Shown here in pieces: positions 20,667 to 31,728 of a stretch of 64,000 bases of DNA; the first letter of the stretch is position 1, and every line of letters starts with the position of its first letter. The stretch spans positions 223,377,415 to 223,441,414 of the forward strand of contig NC_081410.1 in NCBI RefSeq assembly GCF_030272615.1, in the 5' to 3' direction. This stretch comes from Cryptomeria japonica. Lineage: Eukaryota > Streptophyta > Pinopsida > Cupressales > Cupressaceae. The translations under genes were made by a program, and so were the position numbers. The notes beneath the pieces are model-generated. The model searched no databases, was not told where the DNA came from, and was given only the letters and a program-made list of their open reading frames with translations.

Positions 20667-23205
20667 ATTATTTCTTGTTGTAGCTTGGATATTTTTTATA
20701 GATACCCATTTTTTGTAGCCTATACGATTCTTGCTTCAATGGGAGTTTGTATATGTCATTTGACATCATTTTGTACTCTTATACTTGACATGATATATAT
20801 ACTCAAGATCCGATTTGACTTCAGCATACTTGTGTTGATTCGCTTATGAGATGTCCTTTATATGCTTTATTCTATATGTATGCATTCTTTTCAGCATGAA
20901 TGTATGAATGCAAATGAATATGGATGCTTTTTTTTGTTTCTTTTCATATGCAAATAAATGATGATGTAAATGAGTAACTAGAATGAGTAATGCAATTTTT
21001 CTTCATTTTTCTATGCAATAAGATGGATGTAAATGAATGATAGTGAATGTATGAATCTATATAAGATGCTCATGTATGTAGCTAACATCTCAAAACACAC
21101 ATACTCGATCGAAGAAATGATGAAAAGAGACCACTTAGCGAAGAAATGATGAAGCTCCAACTCTCATTTAGAAGATAAAGAGATCATTGTTATTATGCTG
21201 AAATCACTCTAAATTCACGAGATGCAGAATGAAATGCAAAATGATATGCAAAATGAGATGCAACCTAAACCTAGTCACTGGACTTTGAAAAGCTTAATTG
21301 TTATCATTGAGCATTTTACAATTATAGCTGACAGAGTAGAGTTCCTTGCTTTTCATATGCAATATTAATTATCTTGTCCACAATGACCCTTTTTCGTTCA
21401 TATCCTTGGACAGATTACGCATGGACCCGGATTGCACAATAAAGAAATTCCCTCAATACAGACAAAGAAATGATGGGAACCTTCCCTATAGCATTCAAAT
21501 AAGCGGAGTCGAGGTATGTGTGGTGATTTCACCTTGATGTGAAGGCTCTTATCACAGACACCTAGCTAATTTAGATGTTGCCAGATAATCGGAATCATTC
21601 CTACAAGCAAAAAACAAAGAAAATGTTATGCCCCCAATCCTTTCTCCTCTTAGTCAAGATAGACTTCCTCAAGTTACTTAGAGGGATAATAATAAAAAAC
21701 CAATATAAAAGACAACACACAAAGAAAAACTTCATGCATAGCCCAAACTGTTTAGTGATTGTTTTCAGTTTTGTTGTTTTGCTTGTGTACTCAGTGATAA
21801 AACTCTTCAATTGTCAGGAGACAGGTGACTGACTCGGAGTGGATGACTAGGTATCACTAATGTAAAGATGACCTGGTTGATACTACTTAGGACATGTAAT
21901 GTGCTCTTGTCAATTACCTAAGACTAGGACATTGATCAGTTTCAAGCCATGAGGGTTGCAATGAACTAGGATGTCACAAAAGTGACTGAAATATGTACAA
22001 GTGAAAGCAAAGATGCATGAAAGTGGGAATGCCAACGTTGCGTGGATAGATGGAGCACTTGAGTACAAGAGACACATGTTTGCTAGGTTTTCACCTACTT
22101 GGCAGAGGTGCATTTTTATTTTTTTACCAAGGTGCCTATTTACCAAGTTTTCACCAGGGCATTTTCTCTCTCTTTTTTTTTTTGAATTTCTTCAGGACTT
22201 TTTTTGATTTTTAGGATTTCTTCAAGACTTTTTTTGATTTTTAGGATTTTTTCAGGAATTTTTCTGATTTTTATGATTTCTTTAGGACTTTTTCTGATTT
22301 TTAGGATTTCTTCAAGGCTTTTTCTAATTTTTAGGATTTCTTCATGTTTGCCCCTAGTGTCTAGCAAGGCAAAAGGGATTTTGAGTACATGAATGGATAA
22401 GCGAATGATGGTGGACACTTTCAAAGACTATCTCACAACATTAATCCAAGCATAGGGTTCAGATATAGCAATGTAAAGCAAAGATTTTAGCAATGTAAAG
22501 CAAGGATTTTAGCGATGTAAAGCAAGGATATAGTGTAACGAAGCCATATGGTCCAAATAAGCGGCCATGTCAAGAGGTTTGTGGAAAACATGTTTTTGCA
22601 TTTTGTCCATATCTGTTGATCAAGATCAAGGGATAGATTTGGATAGGAGGTAGATAGGATAAGTAAGATCAAAGGTAGTAATGAAGGATATCAGAAAGAA
22701 ATGGATAGGAGCTAAAGGGTTTGGATCAAGTGTAATAAATAGGACACATGAAGCCTGCAAGGATCCTTAACCTTGTCAAGATCAAAGGTGGAAAAGGGAT
22801 ATGAATGTAGATAGAGTGGATGAGGGATAACGGAGGATGAAGGATAATGGAGGAAGAAAGATAATAGATGGATGTACATGGATGGAAATTGCCCCTAGTG
22901 TAAAGTACAAAAGGATAATGGATTACGCATGACGCCTGTTTGCCAGGTTTTCATCATGGTACTTACCCAAGGTGCCACAAGAAGTGGTTTTCACACAAGG
23001 ACAAATTTATTTCTCTTTACTTTTTTTTCATCATTTTTTTTTTCTTTTTTGGAAGATAATGGAGGCATGATAGGGGATGGAAGAAGGACCCCAATGTCTC
23101 GCTACTTTGGATGGTACCCTTAGAATATGAGTTGCAATAGATCATGGCTATAAAGGTATGCTCAAAGATGTTGGTAGGATAATGAAATGAAACTAAGGCA
23201 AGGAC
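20667..23205 (-). other. Spacer of element A between gag-like ORF and PMD gene
   Basis: No gene recognised. 21330-21830 is laid out like 54280-54700 of element B (GGTATGTGTGG, then TATCACAGACACC, then ATGCCC and CTCCTCTTAGTCA-type words), so it is a shared Tat spacer. It also holds a 30-bp tandem repeat (22186-22345) and repeated GTTTTCACC/AAGGTGCC words (22090-22170, 22940-22990). Short frames on either strand show no recognised domain. Confidence 0.6.
22186..22345 (-). repeat. 30-bp T-rich tandem repeat
   Basis: About five units of GATTTCTTCAAGACTTTTTT plus ten more bases, period 30. On the minus strand (sense for element A) the array is open and encodes a ten-residue repeat of the form EILKI(R/K)KS(L/P)E within a 94-codon frame (22140-22424). 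Element B has a T-rich tandem array of ~33-35 bp in the equivalent place (54960-55210). A peptide is possible but not shown. Confidence 0.7.
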
Positions 23206-25521
23206 TTACGCAAAGGATTGGATAAGAGGGATGGAAGGGTGAAAAAGAGGTTTTGGATAATGGATGGGATGTTGGAAGAATTGTGTATGGCTAGATGGAA
23301 ATGTTGGAAAGATCAACATTAGCACACACCTTGAGGGATGGTGGACATATGGAAGAGAAGTGAATCTCATATTTTGAGATTTGGATGGAGGAAAGGTTAT
23401 AGATTTTGGGGCATAAGAACCCAAAATGGATGAAGGAGGTGATGGAGGAATAGACTCAGAAGGTTTGGATGGAGGAACAATAATTTTGGATGCCAATTTT
23501 GATTTTTCTTTAGAATTTTGTGCTTTAAGTAGCCACTTAGGGATCCACATGGTTTTTGATTTTTCATGCTTTTTTAGTTCCTTAGAGCACATTGCTTGTA
23601 CAAGTGCCTTAGGAACCCATATAACTTTTGACTTTTCTTCTTTCTTTGTGGGCCTTTGTTGCATTTTGTATTTTTCTTTTTCTTTTTGGATCATTTTTTT
23701 CTTTGTTTTGACATGTCGATTAGATGGGACATGTTGATCCTTGAATACATGTGGATTGCATGATTTATGACTTTTATGCTTGGCATCCAAATTGCTTGGA
23801 GGGAGATGCATGGGTAGATAGGAATGATATGGAGGTCTTTTAGATGGATGGATGGTACTCAAAGATGTGTGCCTTTGTTGATCCCACATAAGGGACGGAG
23901 GGATATAGGGACCTAGAATGGATGGAAGCGATGATGGGGAAAGTGTATATTTAGATTTAACTAGACAAATGTAGGATTTATGAGAGATACCAACATCTTG
24001 AGAAATGCCCCTAAGGCCATGACCTTTAACATTTTCTTTAATATGGAGGGGTTCTTGCTTGTGGAGATCTACCCCTTTGCCTTTATAAATATTTTGACTT
24101 GTAGGATACACTTTGCTTTGGAAAGAAGGTGCAATTCCATTATGAGACAGAGGTGGAATGCAAGGAATGATGGGATCACAAGAGGGATTTGTAGGCATGA
24201 TGGATCCTTGAGGTGAAAATGGAGGATTATGACATGGAGATGAAGGGATACTTTGATCTTGACATGGAAGAGGACCATTGGATAAAGTAGGAAGGGTGTT
24301 TGACTCTTTATTTTGAATAGGATTGTTTGAAAAGGTGGAAGAGGCATCATGATCTTGCTTAGGAAGTGGATTAGGAATGGGATTTGGAAGGATTCTTTGC
24401 TCTTGAGATGGAAGGAGTTCATCTTGGAATAAATGGAAAGATATAAAGGTATCATCATGGGATTCTAGGGAAGTGGGATCTTTTTCAATCATTAGATGGG
24501 ATTGAGGAGTTTTGGTGTCTTGATCTTGATTTATGATAGGACTTGTTTCTTCATTTTTTAGATTATCCTCTTGACATAGAGTCACTTCTAAGGAAGGGAT
24601 AGGATTTTGCATAGACGTAGGGGATTCTTGGAAGGTCTCCATATTTTGGCATGATGGGGAAGCATTGTGAGTGGGACTCTCTAGAGTGGGTAGGTTTGGA
24701 ATTGAAGTGTATGATGGCATAGGATCTGGGATTTTTAAATCTTTAGAGGAACTTGTATCAATATTGGCATTAACTTGGATTTCCATAGGAGATAGCCCTT
24801 GAAGGTCAACATGAGAAGTTTCATTGTTTGAAGGAGATGGTATGGATTGTTGCTGAGAAGTTTTAGGAGATGAAGGTATCATGGAAGGGGTGGAGGCTAC
24901 ATATGGAGCCTTGCTACACATAGGTTCATGATTTTGATTATGCTTAGAAGTAGTTCCTTCTTTTTCTTTAGGTGAGTCATTAGGATCTTCAATTTCAATG
25001 ACACCATCATCAAGGAGATCTTGAATCTTATGTTTTAATTCCATAGACATTGAAGTCATATGTTTGTTATGCCTATGATATGCACAATAACTACTCAAAA
25101 CTGTACATCCCCATGTGGTCCTTTTAGGCAATATGATAAGATTGTTCTTAAGAAGCTCTTCCAAAGCTGACTCAATAGATTGCCCCAAAGGTGTAAATTG
25201 TCTATCTAGGGGATATATAAAGGGGAAAATGTCTTTATGTCTTGGTGAAGGTGTCTTGTGAGCTTGTTTGAGATTTGGTCTTTGATTGTCAATTATTTGT
25301 TGGTATTCGCTTGTCAAATCACATAATCGTTTTAGCATTTCTTGAAGTTTCTCACACTTGATATCATACATTTGTGTTTCAAATGGAGTCATTGATTTAT
25401 TTTGTTGGATTTCCATGTCATATATTTCTTCCTTGATATCTTGAAGTATTTGAGCAAAGGTAGCCATGGGATTCTTAATTTTGTCAAAAAAATTAGAAGA
25501 GCTTTTGGTTTGAACATGCAT
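23206..25521 (-). CDS. Gag-like protein of Tat element A, intact 771-codon ORF
   Basis: The only long intact frame in the window. The likely start is Met19 at 25467 (MATFAQILQDIKEEIY). Residues 109-175 match the end of Tat gag: FTPLGQSIESALEELLKNN, then CAYHRHNKH (a knuckle with its last Cys changed) and ELKHKIQDLLDDGVI. Only about 90 residues precede this, so the usual capsid domain is missing. Residues 200-480 are Pro/Ser/Gln-rich and match element C. Around 630-690 there are two Lys-rich repeats of the type EKSK-x-(I/M)W(V/I)PK-x-L. No protease DSG/DTG or RT motif. It may be a structural or RNA-binding helper protein; function is unproven. Alternative: a neutral frame kept open by composition. 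Confidence 0.72.
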   Translation of the reverse strand: MHVQTKSSSNFFDKIKNPMATFAQILQDIKEEIYDMEIQQNKSMTPFETQMYDIKCEKLQEMLKRLCDLTSEYQQIIDNQRPNLKQAHKTPSPRHKDIFPFIYPLDRQFTPLGQSIESALEELLKNNLIILPKRTTWGCTVLSSYCAYHRHNKHMTSMSMELKHKIQDLLDDGVIEIEDPNDSPKEKEGTTSKHNQNHEPMCSKAPYVASTPSMIPSSPKTSQQQSIPSPSNNETSHVDLQGLSPMEIQVNANIDTSSSKDLKIPDPMPSYTSIPNLPTLESPTHNASPSCQNMETFQESPTSMQNPIPSLEVTLCQEDNLKNEETSPIINQDQDTKTPQSHLMIEKDPTSLESHDDTFISFHLFQDELLPSQEQRILPNPIPNPLPKQDHDASSTFSNNPIQNKESNTLPTLSNGPLPCQDQSIPSSPCHNPPFSPQGSIMPTNPSCDPIIPCIPPLSHNGIAPSFQSKVYPTSQNIYKGKGVDLHKQEPLHIKENVKGHGLRGISQDVGISHKSYICLVKSKYTLSPSSLPSILGPYIPPSLMWDQQRHTSLSTIHPSKRPPYHSYLPMHLPPSNLDAKHKSHKSCNPHVFKDQHVPSNRHVKTKKKMIQKEKEKYKMQQRPTKKEEKSKVIWVPKALVQAMCSKELKKHEKSKTMWIPKWLLKAQNSKEKSKLASKIIVPPSKPSESIPPSPPSSILGSYAPKSITFPPSKSQNMRFTSLPYVHHPSRCVLMLIFPTFPSSHTQFFQHPIHYPKPLFHPSIPLIQSFA

Positions 25522-27521
25522 TTACAACCGACGGGACCGAGAGCTAGATGTGTTGCAGAAGTCAAGATCAAATTGGAGCTAGTTGTTTGTTTAACATAGT
25601 GATTGAGTGAAGTAACTAAGATTTGGTCTGGTTTCAGGAATGATCTATCTTGTGTAAGATGTTATCTAATTTAACTTAGGTTTGATAAGATGTTTGTTTG
25701 AACTAGCTTTAGAGATGATCGACAAAATCGTGCAACGCAATGACAGGGGTACACTATAAAGGTTGTTTATGCTCGGGAGGATGATAACCAATTTTATGCT
25801 CATTGTAGACTAATTTGGGCAATTTTGACTATTTTGACTAACAAGATCAGGAATTCATATGATAGAGGATTGGACAGAGATGAGATTCTGACGGATAGAG
25901 TTTCAATGACTGACGACTACTAGTTTTTGATAAGGACTGATGTTTCAATGACTGACAAAGACCAGTTTGGACACAGGCAGAGTTTATCACTAAATTATTT
26001 GATATTGTTTGATTTGTTTTCTCCAGTTTCAGTGTTTCATTTTTAGTTTCAGGGATGAAAACACACAAAACACGCAAGATAAATAACAATTCAATCACAA
26101 CACGCTAACCCTATGGAAGTTGGCTTAGAGAAGAAAACCTTTGTTTGCTGACTTAGGTACACACCCAATAGCTAATTAGAATATGGCTGCTGAGTCTCAC
26201 GCAATGGATTCTCAACACCGTATTAGCTGGCTTCAAATGCTAATGGGGGTATGATATGGCAAGTGTCTTGGGAGAGTTACTATCTCTCTTGCACAAAGAT
26301 TATCAACCTTTTGGAGGTGAATCGGGTAGCTTCTAATCTTATAGTTCTTAGTCAAGAATTATGTTTTAAATTACCCCTTGAATTCACGCAAGCATGATTG
26401 AGGCCTATAGCCCGACAAGGTACTGAAACAAGTTGCGGTCACGTAAATGTGATTGAGACCGCAAGGCCCTACAAAATGCTCGATATGAGAGATCTGAAAG
26501 AGAAAACTCAAATAATCCCATCCTCTAAGACTTTAATCACTAGAGAACTATTTATTATAGTGAGTTGGAATGCTCAGGTCCAGTTATACTCACTTGGGTT
26601 GTTCTCATAGGGTGATTACTTTTTCCCACTGTGATAGGCCCGCTAAAGGTACACAAATCTCAAAACTTAGAAAAAAGCTTCGAGGGTCTAGATTTCTGAT
26701 TGTCTATAAAAGACAAGAGCATACTCTCCTACCTCTTAGATTTTTCTGAAAACACAAAAGATAGATTTGTTCTTTAACTAGATAGCAATTTAAGTACCTA
26801 AGAAAATACTAAATGAATACACAATGTTTAGTCGATTCTCCTTAGGCAACCTGCAAAACCAATATGTCAGTGGTCATTTTCTTCTTGATTCTTTGGCAGG
26901 CGTATGTTTGATTGATAGATTCTTTGACAAGTGTCCTGAAAACATTAAAATCCCAAAATTAGTTGTTGAAATAACATAAAAAATAATTATCAAGCAAACT
27001 ATAAACTAAACTAATCTAACAAGAATTTCCGTTTTTTATGACTATCCTAGTTATGACAATTTTGATAGTACTTCACTTTGTCATCTATAACTTTTGAACC
27101 AGAGATAATTTAGAAAATCACTTAAGTGGAAATGTGAATAACTTGGGTTTACAGAACATATTAAAATTTGGTTTAGATCCAACAGTTCAATACAAAGTTA
27201 TGCTCTCTGAACCGAGACTATTGTTTACTGTCATAAAAGAATAAGTAAAATGATAGTCCTACACTTGTCAATCATAACCTTCAAACCCAAAATCTTTAGG
27301 AAACTCCCTTCGGTGAACCTATAGAAAACTGGGTTTCCAACAATATATCAAAAATTGGTTTAGATCCAATGGTTCAATAAAAAGTTATACCTTACAAACC
27401 GAGACCATGTTTGACTGTCATAGAAGAACAAACAAAAATAAAGATTTTTATCTACAAATTTAACACATGTTTATTAGTTATAAAAACCAAACATTAAATT
27501 TGTTCAAGAAAGATTTGAAAT
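25522..27521 (-). other. 5' leader of element A
   Basis: About 2 kb between the primer site and the gag-like ORF, without a recognisable gene. It contains a 187-bp tandem duplication next to the primer site. Long leaders are common in Tat elements; a packaging signal would be expected here, but no structure was verified. Confidence 0.6.
27055..27430. repeat. Two-unit tandem duplication, period 187 bp
   Basis: GTTTAGATCC recurs at 27171 and 27358. The surrounding words CAAAGTTATGC/AAAAGTTATAC, ACCGAGAC and ACTGTCATA line up in both units. The units have diverged considerably, so the duplication is old. Confidence 0.7.
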
Positions 27522-27558
27522 CTTGTAGTTGTGGGTTCGAGCCCCACAGTGGGCACCA
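27522..27558 (-). other. Primer binding site of A with extended tRNA-Lys match
   Basis: The plus strand copies the 3' end of a tRNA including CCA: a perfect T-stem (GTGGG/CCCAC), loop TTCGAGC and acceptor strand. As I recall plant tRNA-Lys(CUU), 33 of 37 bases match and the four differences are transitions. The usual primer site is only about 18 nt; here the match runs to the anticodon stem. The 5' LTR begins four bases further on. Confidence 0.75.
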
Positions 27559-27562
27559 AAGA

Positions 27563-28629
27563 TGTGTGTGTGAAAAGTGGACCTGTATCTGTATCTACAA
27601 TACACAACACTTCAATTAAGTCATTGGATGCATGGTTAGTAAATCAATAATCAATGAACAATAAAACCATAACAAAGCAACCCATTGCCTTCTAAAAGAT
27701 GCGAGTATAAGATTGCTCTCAGATTTGTATAAGTAATCCAGTGACTAGACAACACTAAGACAAAGGATTTTAATCTATATGAGCATGATATTAATGCTAG
27801 ATGGATGCAAGATTAATCTAACAAGATTTAAGCAATAAATGAGATAAATGATCTAAATATGTATGCAATATTCTCAATGAACCTAGAGCAAAATCAGCAT
27901 AATAACAATATATTCTCCAATCTTACAGGATCTTTTCTTTTTTTGAATGAGAGATGAGAACCTGAATTTATAGAAAATTCAGAAAGAAACCAATGGCTGA
28001 AATCAAATGATGATGAGCGGTCAAGATTTTCCAAGAGGAAGTACAATCCAGGTGAATTGATGCGATTGGATGATTTTCTCAGTTTTAAAGGAAATTGAAC
28101 TAAAATTAAGATAAAATTAAAAAAAACTGATTTATTCTCTATTTCATTCAATTTTAATATTTAATTGTTTTAATTGTTTTCTCTAAGATTGTTCATCAAT
28201 TTTTAATTTATTTTTCAAGATTATCTCCAATTGGTTTCTTTTCTCAATTTTTAATTCTTTTTTGGTCAATTAATTCATTTTTTGATTTATTTCCTTTTTT
28301 GAAGATTTGTGCTCATAATTTCCAATTCATCTTTCTTGATTTGTTTCCTTTTTTGAAGATTTATGGCAAATTGATTTATTTAGTTAAATATGCAAAAGAT
28401 ATTTAATTAAAATAAATAAGATAATTGTTTAAAATGATTTACTTGGAATGATTTAATTAATTAAATAAATATTTAATTAATATTGAGTGATTAATTTGCC
28501 ATGTGACATTTGATGATTTTAGATTTAATTGTGTGCTCAAGATTTATTTAATTGCCTTTGGTTAGGACCTTGGTGATGTTGTCGACATTAGGGGCCCATG
28601 GTTTAGATGACCATTTTTAGGGTATTACA
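27563..28629 (-). repeat. 5' LTR of element A
   Basis: Runs from TGTGTGTGTGAAAAG to GGGTATTACA on the plus strand and pairs with 16096-17160. The minus-strand TATA box is at 27966-27973. It is followed by the target duplication GTTAG. Confidence 0.87.
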
Positions 28630-28634
28630 GTTAG

Positions 28635-29542
28635 TAGGATGCATCATGAGGATAGCTAATGGTGTACTTGCATATGTGCATAGATAAGATAGTGAATATC
28701 ATGTGTTATTTCACCTTGCACATGAGAACAATGATAGTTCGGGTTGAATAAAAAAGCATGTAGATGCATTTCATGATGGACTAATTTAGTGGGCTACATA
28801 TATGCATATTCATGATGATTAATGGATCTTATAGTAATGACTATTGGATTAGTAAATGAGGGTTGTTGCTGAAATTAAATTAATGGCGCTAATGTAGCCT
28901 AGGGAGTTAGTGTGGTATCATAAAGAATATTTTGATTGCATAAGAACCTAATAAGATAGCATATGATTAATTTAATAACACTAAGTAGAAACTAAGTAAA
29001 CAATTTCTCAACATGTTGCCTATTTGTGCTAAGTGAAATATTAGTTAGTTAACAAACAAAAAAAATTGTTCCATTCAAGGCTAGTATAGTGTAAATTATC
29101 TAGGGTATTTTGGTGGCTATTACATTTCCTGATGTTACTTTAAAAGATGCAATACTTGACAAGAAGCTAGGATCATACATGGATGCCCTCTCAAGGCTTG
29201 ATAGTGGCATGACCAAAATGGAGGTTGTCAGATCAGAAGTTGTAGACAAAGAGTACCAACAAGACCTCAAGCAACATGGAATTGGAAAATTATAATCCCT
29301 TCTTCTTCTTTCTATATTTCTCTAAATTAAAAATTTTGAATTTTTGAATTCACAGTTTCCTGCCCTTTTGTATTAGATATATTTCTTGATCTAATCACTA
29401 GTCTTTTTCTTATCTTAAAGATTTATATTATGTCATGTATATTTATTGGCTATCTTTGGGAAAAGGCTCACAAGATGCTCTTTGTCACTTGGTATTAAAT
29501 AAGTAAAGAATTATCATATCTTCCGACGTGATAAGGGAGCCT
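28635..29542. other. Flanking sequence between A and D with a short exon-like ORF
   Basis: AT-rich and without LTR boundaries. At 29110-29295 a 60-codon frame ends QHGIGKL and contains LKDAILDKKLGSYMDALSR and MEVVRSEVV; its amino acid composition looks like a normal soluble protein, unlike the surrounding noise. It is preceded by a T-rich stretch and followed by a TAA stop and T-rich sequence. I do not recognise the protein. It could be the last exon of a host gene, a captured exon or chance. Confidence 0.35.
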
Positions 29543-29547
29543 GTATG

Positions 29548-30607
29548 TGTTGGTATTTTGGATATGTTGATATGGTTTTGTCATTGATGTCAACACTTGT
29601 CATCACTTGTCAACACTTATCAGCACTTGGAGATTTTGGTTATGTTCACCGGCAAGATAGAGACTTATGCAAAACACTAGCATTTGGTTCGTCGATAGAT
29701 TATATTATTCACCGACACTTGGAATGACTTGGAGACTACTTGGTTATGTCAAAGACATTATTCTATCACTTTGTTTTGGCAATTTGGTTAACTATTTATT
29801 CGGTTTTCATATTTGTTGTCACTGGCAAATAGGTCCAGGATAAGCACCGACAGACTTATCCATTCCAAATCAGCACGACATGTTATGGAGATGATTTATT
29901 ATTATTATTGTAAATGCATTGAGCCGACATCATGCATCGGACATTGATTTGTTTGTAATTGATTTTATTTTAATATCTTTTAGTGAGCTGACCTATTCAA
30001 TTGGTCTTAGGTTATGGTATATATGTAAGATCTTATTTGTAAGATCGATATGTGATTGAGAAGAAGAATTGTAATAGAGTATATGCAAAAATAAGCAGAG
30101 CTATACATGCAGACATCATTTGAAGGTTGAAGGAGGGTTTTGTGAAGGCAATCAGAACTACACCAGTACTGAATCCAGCATATGAAGATGCTATTTTGTG
30201 TAGTACATTATCATTGGATTTAACTATCCAATTGTAGTCAGTGTGACTCTCATTTTGTGATTGAGCAGTGAGCTCTAGGCAGCTGGCCTTTTTGCATGTG
30301 CAAAATCCATATTGTAAACACATACTATCTACAGTAGTATCATTTGATTGTGGGTAAGGCTTCCCACCATGGTTTTTCCCCTTACAGGGTTTCCACATAC
30401 AAACATTGGTGTTATGTGTTGTGGATGTTGTTGTCTTTCTGTTTCATGCATTAATCTTTACCAGTATTGCAATTAACTGTTAAGACTGTCTTCGGCATAA
30501 AGTTTGGTTTACCAGTATTAAGCATTAAGTTTTGGTTAAGTTATGTTTAGTTGAATTTATTAAACAACTGATTCACCCCCCCTCTCAGTTGTCTCTAGGA
30601 CCTAACA
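29548..30607 (+). repeat. 5' LTR of Copia D, with primer site at 30610-30621
   Basis: 1060 bp, TGTTGGTATT to CCTAACA. A possible TATA box is TATATAT at 30018-30024. The U5 hairpin is at 30351-30384 and the C-run motif GATTCACCCCCCCTC at 30571-30585. The primer site TGGTATCAGAGC follows two bases after the LTR. Confidence 0.9.
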
Positions 30608-30664
30608 ATTGGTATCAGAGCCTAGTCCTCTTTTTGTAGAAGTTTAACAACTTGAGGAGATCCA

Positions 30665-31728
30665 ATGTCTACCACCTATTTCAGGAAGGACAATCTGAAA
30701 CTTGATGGAACTAACTATGGCATATGGAAGATCGGGATGGAGACACACTTGAATTACATTGGAAAGGATATATGGGAGGTTACAAAGAATGGCTATACTG
30801 CTCCTACTCCCGGTCAACCTAATCCACCAACCTTGGGAAAAGACAAGGAAAATGATTGCAAAGCAAGAGAAGAACTTTTGAGTGCATTGTCTGATCAACA
30901 AGTCATGTGATTGTTAGATAGATCTACTGCTAAAGTTATTTGGGACAAACTGGAAACATTGAATGAAGGAGATTCCACAGTCAAAATTGCAAAACTTGAA
31001 TGCTTCCGGGTCACGTATGAAAGTCTAAAAATGGAAGAAGAAGAAAGAATTTCTGCTTTTATGGAAAGAGTAAATGAAATTGTTTTGGGTATACAATGTT
31101 GTGGAGGAACCTTAAGTGAAGATGAGATTGTTTCTAAAGTTTTAAGAGCTTTGCCACCAGCATATAAAATGAAAGTTACTGCTATAAATGAATTAAGAAC
31201 AATGCCTAATGCATCAATATCTAGAGACACTTTGGTTGGAAAACTTTCAACTTTTTAACTTGAGGAATTTGGTCCTATTACTACTATCAAGAATGATCTA
31301 GCTTTCAAGGCATCATCATCAACTACATCATCATCATCATTTTCTGATAAATCTAATTGGAAATCCTTCTATGCAAGATAACTTGAAGAAAGAAGGAGAG
31401 AAAATGAAGAACTTGAAGCACTATTTGCAAGGAAAATGCCTAAAGGTCCTATTGGAAGTAAGTATGAAGGTAAAGCACCCTTTAAATGTTTTAACAGCAA
31501 TAAGATTGGTCATATGGCATCTAGATGTTTAGATAGACATGCAAGATTAAGAGAAGAAGCTAAAAGAACATATATAAGCCTAACCCTGACTATCATAAAT
31601 ACAAATTTAAGAAGAATAGAGACAAATCTTGTTATTATGTTGATGAAGGAGTTACTGATGATTCTGATGAGGATCCAGTAGACAATGGATGGGCTTTTGT
31701 TGCTATAATAGAAGATCAACCGACACCT
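30665..31728 (+). pseudogene. Copia D gag
   Basis: Starts MSTTYFRKDNLKLDGTNYG, the usual Copia gag opening (LDGTNYGIWK), 43 bp after the primer site. Typical gag words follow: KVIWDKLETL, SKVLRALPPAYK and a Ser-rich stretch near 31310. The zinc knuckle is CFNSNKIGHMASRC, with the second Cys changed to Ser. Stops occur at 30908, 31256 and near 31378, and the frame shifts near 31570. Gag would form the particle and bind RNA. Together with its 5' leader it is the likely packaging partner for H and G. Confidence 0.88.

Larger units (their letters stand above)
16096..28629 (-). mobile_element. Complete non-autonomous Tat-type Gypsy element A, 12.5 kb, TSD GTTAG
   Basis: Two LTRs of about 1066 bp (16096-17160 and 27563-28629) are flanked by GTTAG at 16091-16095 and 28630-28634. 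On the minus strand the order is 5' LTR, tRNA-Lys type primer site, 2-kb leader, a 771-codon gag-like ORF, a spacer, an antisense PMD gene, a repeat-rich stretch, polypurine tract and 3' LTR. No RT, RNase H or integrase motif was found, so A needs enzymes from an element such as B. In the first ~225 bp the two LTRs differ at about nine sites, all transitions. Confidence 0.87.

Noticed and set aside
22186-22345. CRISPR-like or satellite array
   Set aside because: Units are contiguous with no spacers, T-rich and degenerate, in a plant retrotransposon.
23426-23737. Plus-strand ORF rich in Phe and Cys
   Set aside because: Antisense shadow of the Lys-rich part of the gag-like ORF of element A.
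27522-27558. A tRNA-Lys gene
   Set aside because: Only the 3' half is present and it lies exactly at the primer site next to an LTR; there is no 5' half or D-arm.
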